A stretch of DNA of 64,000 nucleotides, from positions 186,001 to 250,000 of the forward strand of contig JANQPV010000009.1 in assembly GCA_028285305.1 (NCBI GenBank). Direction: 5' to 3'. Positions 63,682 to 64,000 of this stretch are shown here, piece by piece (position 1 is the stretch's first letter; each line of letters opens with the position of its first letter). A program made the translations under genes and the position numbers. The notes below the pieces were generated by a model. That model saw only the letters and a list, made by a program, of their open reading frames with translations, did no database searches and was not told the origin of the DNA. This DNA is from Alphaproteobacteria bacterium. Its GTDB lineage: Bacteria; Pseudomonadota; Alphaproteobacteria; SMXP01.

Positions 63682-64000
63682 ATGGGTGTAAAAACTATGA
63701 CGATGAAAAGAGCATTGCTCGGTTCTGCGGCAGCGTTGTTTCTGACCGTTGAAGTGGGTCCGGCTCTCGCGCAAATCGACGAAATTGTCGTAACCGCGCG
63801 GAAGCGGGAGGAAAGTCTGCAAGACGTTCCCGTCTCTGTCCAGGCGATTGGGGCAGCGCAGATTGAGAACTATCAAATTGAAAGCGTACGCGATATTGAG
63901 GCGCTTGTTCCGAACCTTCGGGTTCAGCAAGGTGGTTCAGGCGGTGGTGGAACGATCCGTTTGCGCGGTATTGGTTCCAGCGCCATCTCGGCTGCATTCG
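63682..64000 (+). CDS. TonB-dependent receptor, N-terminal part only
   Basis: The window ends inside this gene. MGVKTMTMKRALLGSAAALFLTVEVGPALAQ is a signal peptide, split here by a likely cleavage after ALA. The next residues, DEIVVTARKREESLQDVPVSVQAI, are the TonB box and plug-domain start, continuing to RLRGIGSSAIS. It should import a large or scarce substrate across the outer membrane. The start at 63682 has GGGAGGG 12 bases upstream, a rather long spacing; ATGs at 63697 and 63703 are alternatives. Confidence 0.93.
   Translation, partial: MGVKTMTMKRALLGSAAALFLTVEVGPALAQIDEIVVTARKREESLQDVPVSVQAIGAAQIENYQIESVRDIEALVPNLRVQQGGSGGGGTIRLRGIGSSAISAAF

Noticed and set aside
1..64000. Search by eye for tRNA, rRNA, CRISPR arrays, transposases, integrases and att sites
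   Set aside because: None was found. Short palindromes near gene ends are better explained as terminators or REP-like repeats. A covariance-model search would be needed to exclude small RNAs.

Overview
The window reads as the chromosome of an alphaproteobacterium. The run rne / N-acetylmuramoyl-L-alanine amidase / PBP1A / prfB is a typical alphaproteobacterial order, RNase E carries a long acidic insertion, and an iscR-suf operon serves Fe-S assembly. TonB receptor, P450, Rieske, CoA-transferase and SnoaL-like genes recall marine or hydrocarbon-degrading lineages (Parvibaculum-like). That lineage guess is inference. I saw no rRNA, tRNA, CRISPR array, transposase or integrase gene.

Region 1 (1-18.9 kb) is core housekeeping. 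It holds RNase E (cut by the left edge), a periplasmic amidase, PBP1A, release factor 2 with an intact programmed +1 frameshift, a bactofilin overlapping an M23 peptidase, a DUF455 ferritin-like protein, a one-cysteine Bcp peroxiredoxin, a giant AsmA-like protein, TyrS, AnmK (anhydro-MurNAc recycling) and an alpha/beta hydrolase. Cell-wall synthesis, remodelling and recycling dominate.

Region 2 (19.0-26.7 kb) is one Fe-S assembly operon: iscR, a cysteine desulfurase, sufB, sufC, sufD, sufS, sufT, sufA. A near-consensus type 1 IscR operator lies over the promoter, so the operon should be self-regulated by cluster status.

Region 3 (26.6-50.7 kb) is a mosaic of small accessory units. It includes four SnoaL-like proteins, an epoxide-hydrolase-like protein, a PhyH dioxygenase, a TfoX-N protein, a second amidase without a signal peptide, a D-cysteine-desulfhydrase-like enzyme, a CYP153-type P450, a DksA-like zinc finger, two PPOX flavoproteins, a YbaK deacylase, a barstar-like protein, an HxlR regulator divergent from a carboxymuconolactone-decarboxylase-family gene, a molybdopterin oxidoreductase, two luciferase-like monooxygenases, an APH-like kinase, a lone flippase, a six-EF-hand secreted protein, a CoA-transferase and an MFS transporter.

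Region 4 (50.7-64 kb) is an oxidative catabolic island. It has a 7Fe-type ferredoxin, a tandem P450 pair whose second member lacks the heme-ligating cysteine, an SDR, a crotonase, an alpha/beta hydrolase, two divergent Rieske oxygenase alpha subunits, EthD, AhpD/CMD and ABM-domain proteins, a third intact P450, and the start of a TonB-dependent receptor at the right edge. The likely theme is uptake of a lipophilic substrate through the receptor, hydroxylation by P450 and Rieske enzymes, then CoA activation and beta-oxidation-like processing. The substrate cannot be read from sequence.
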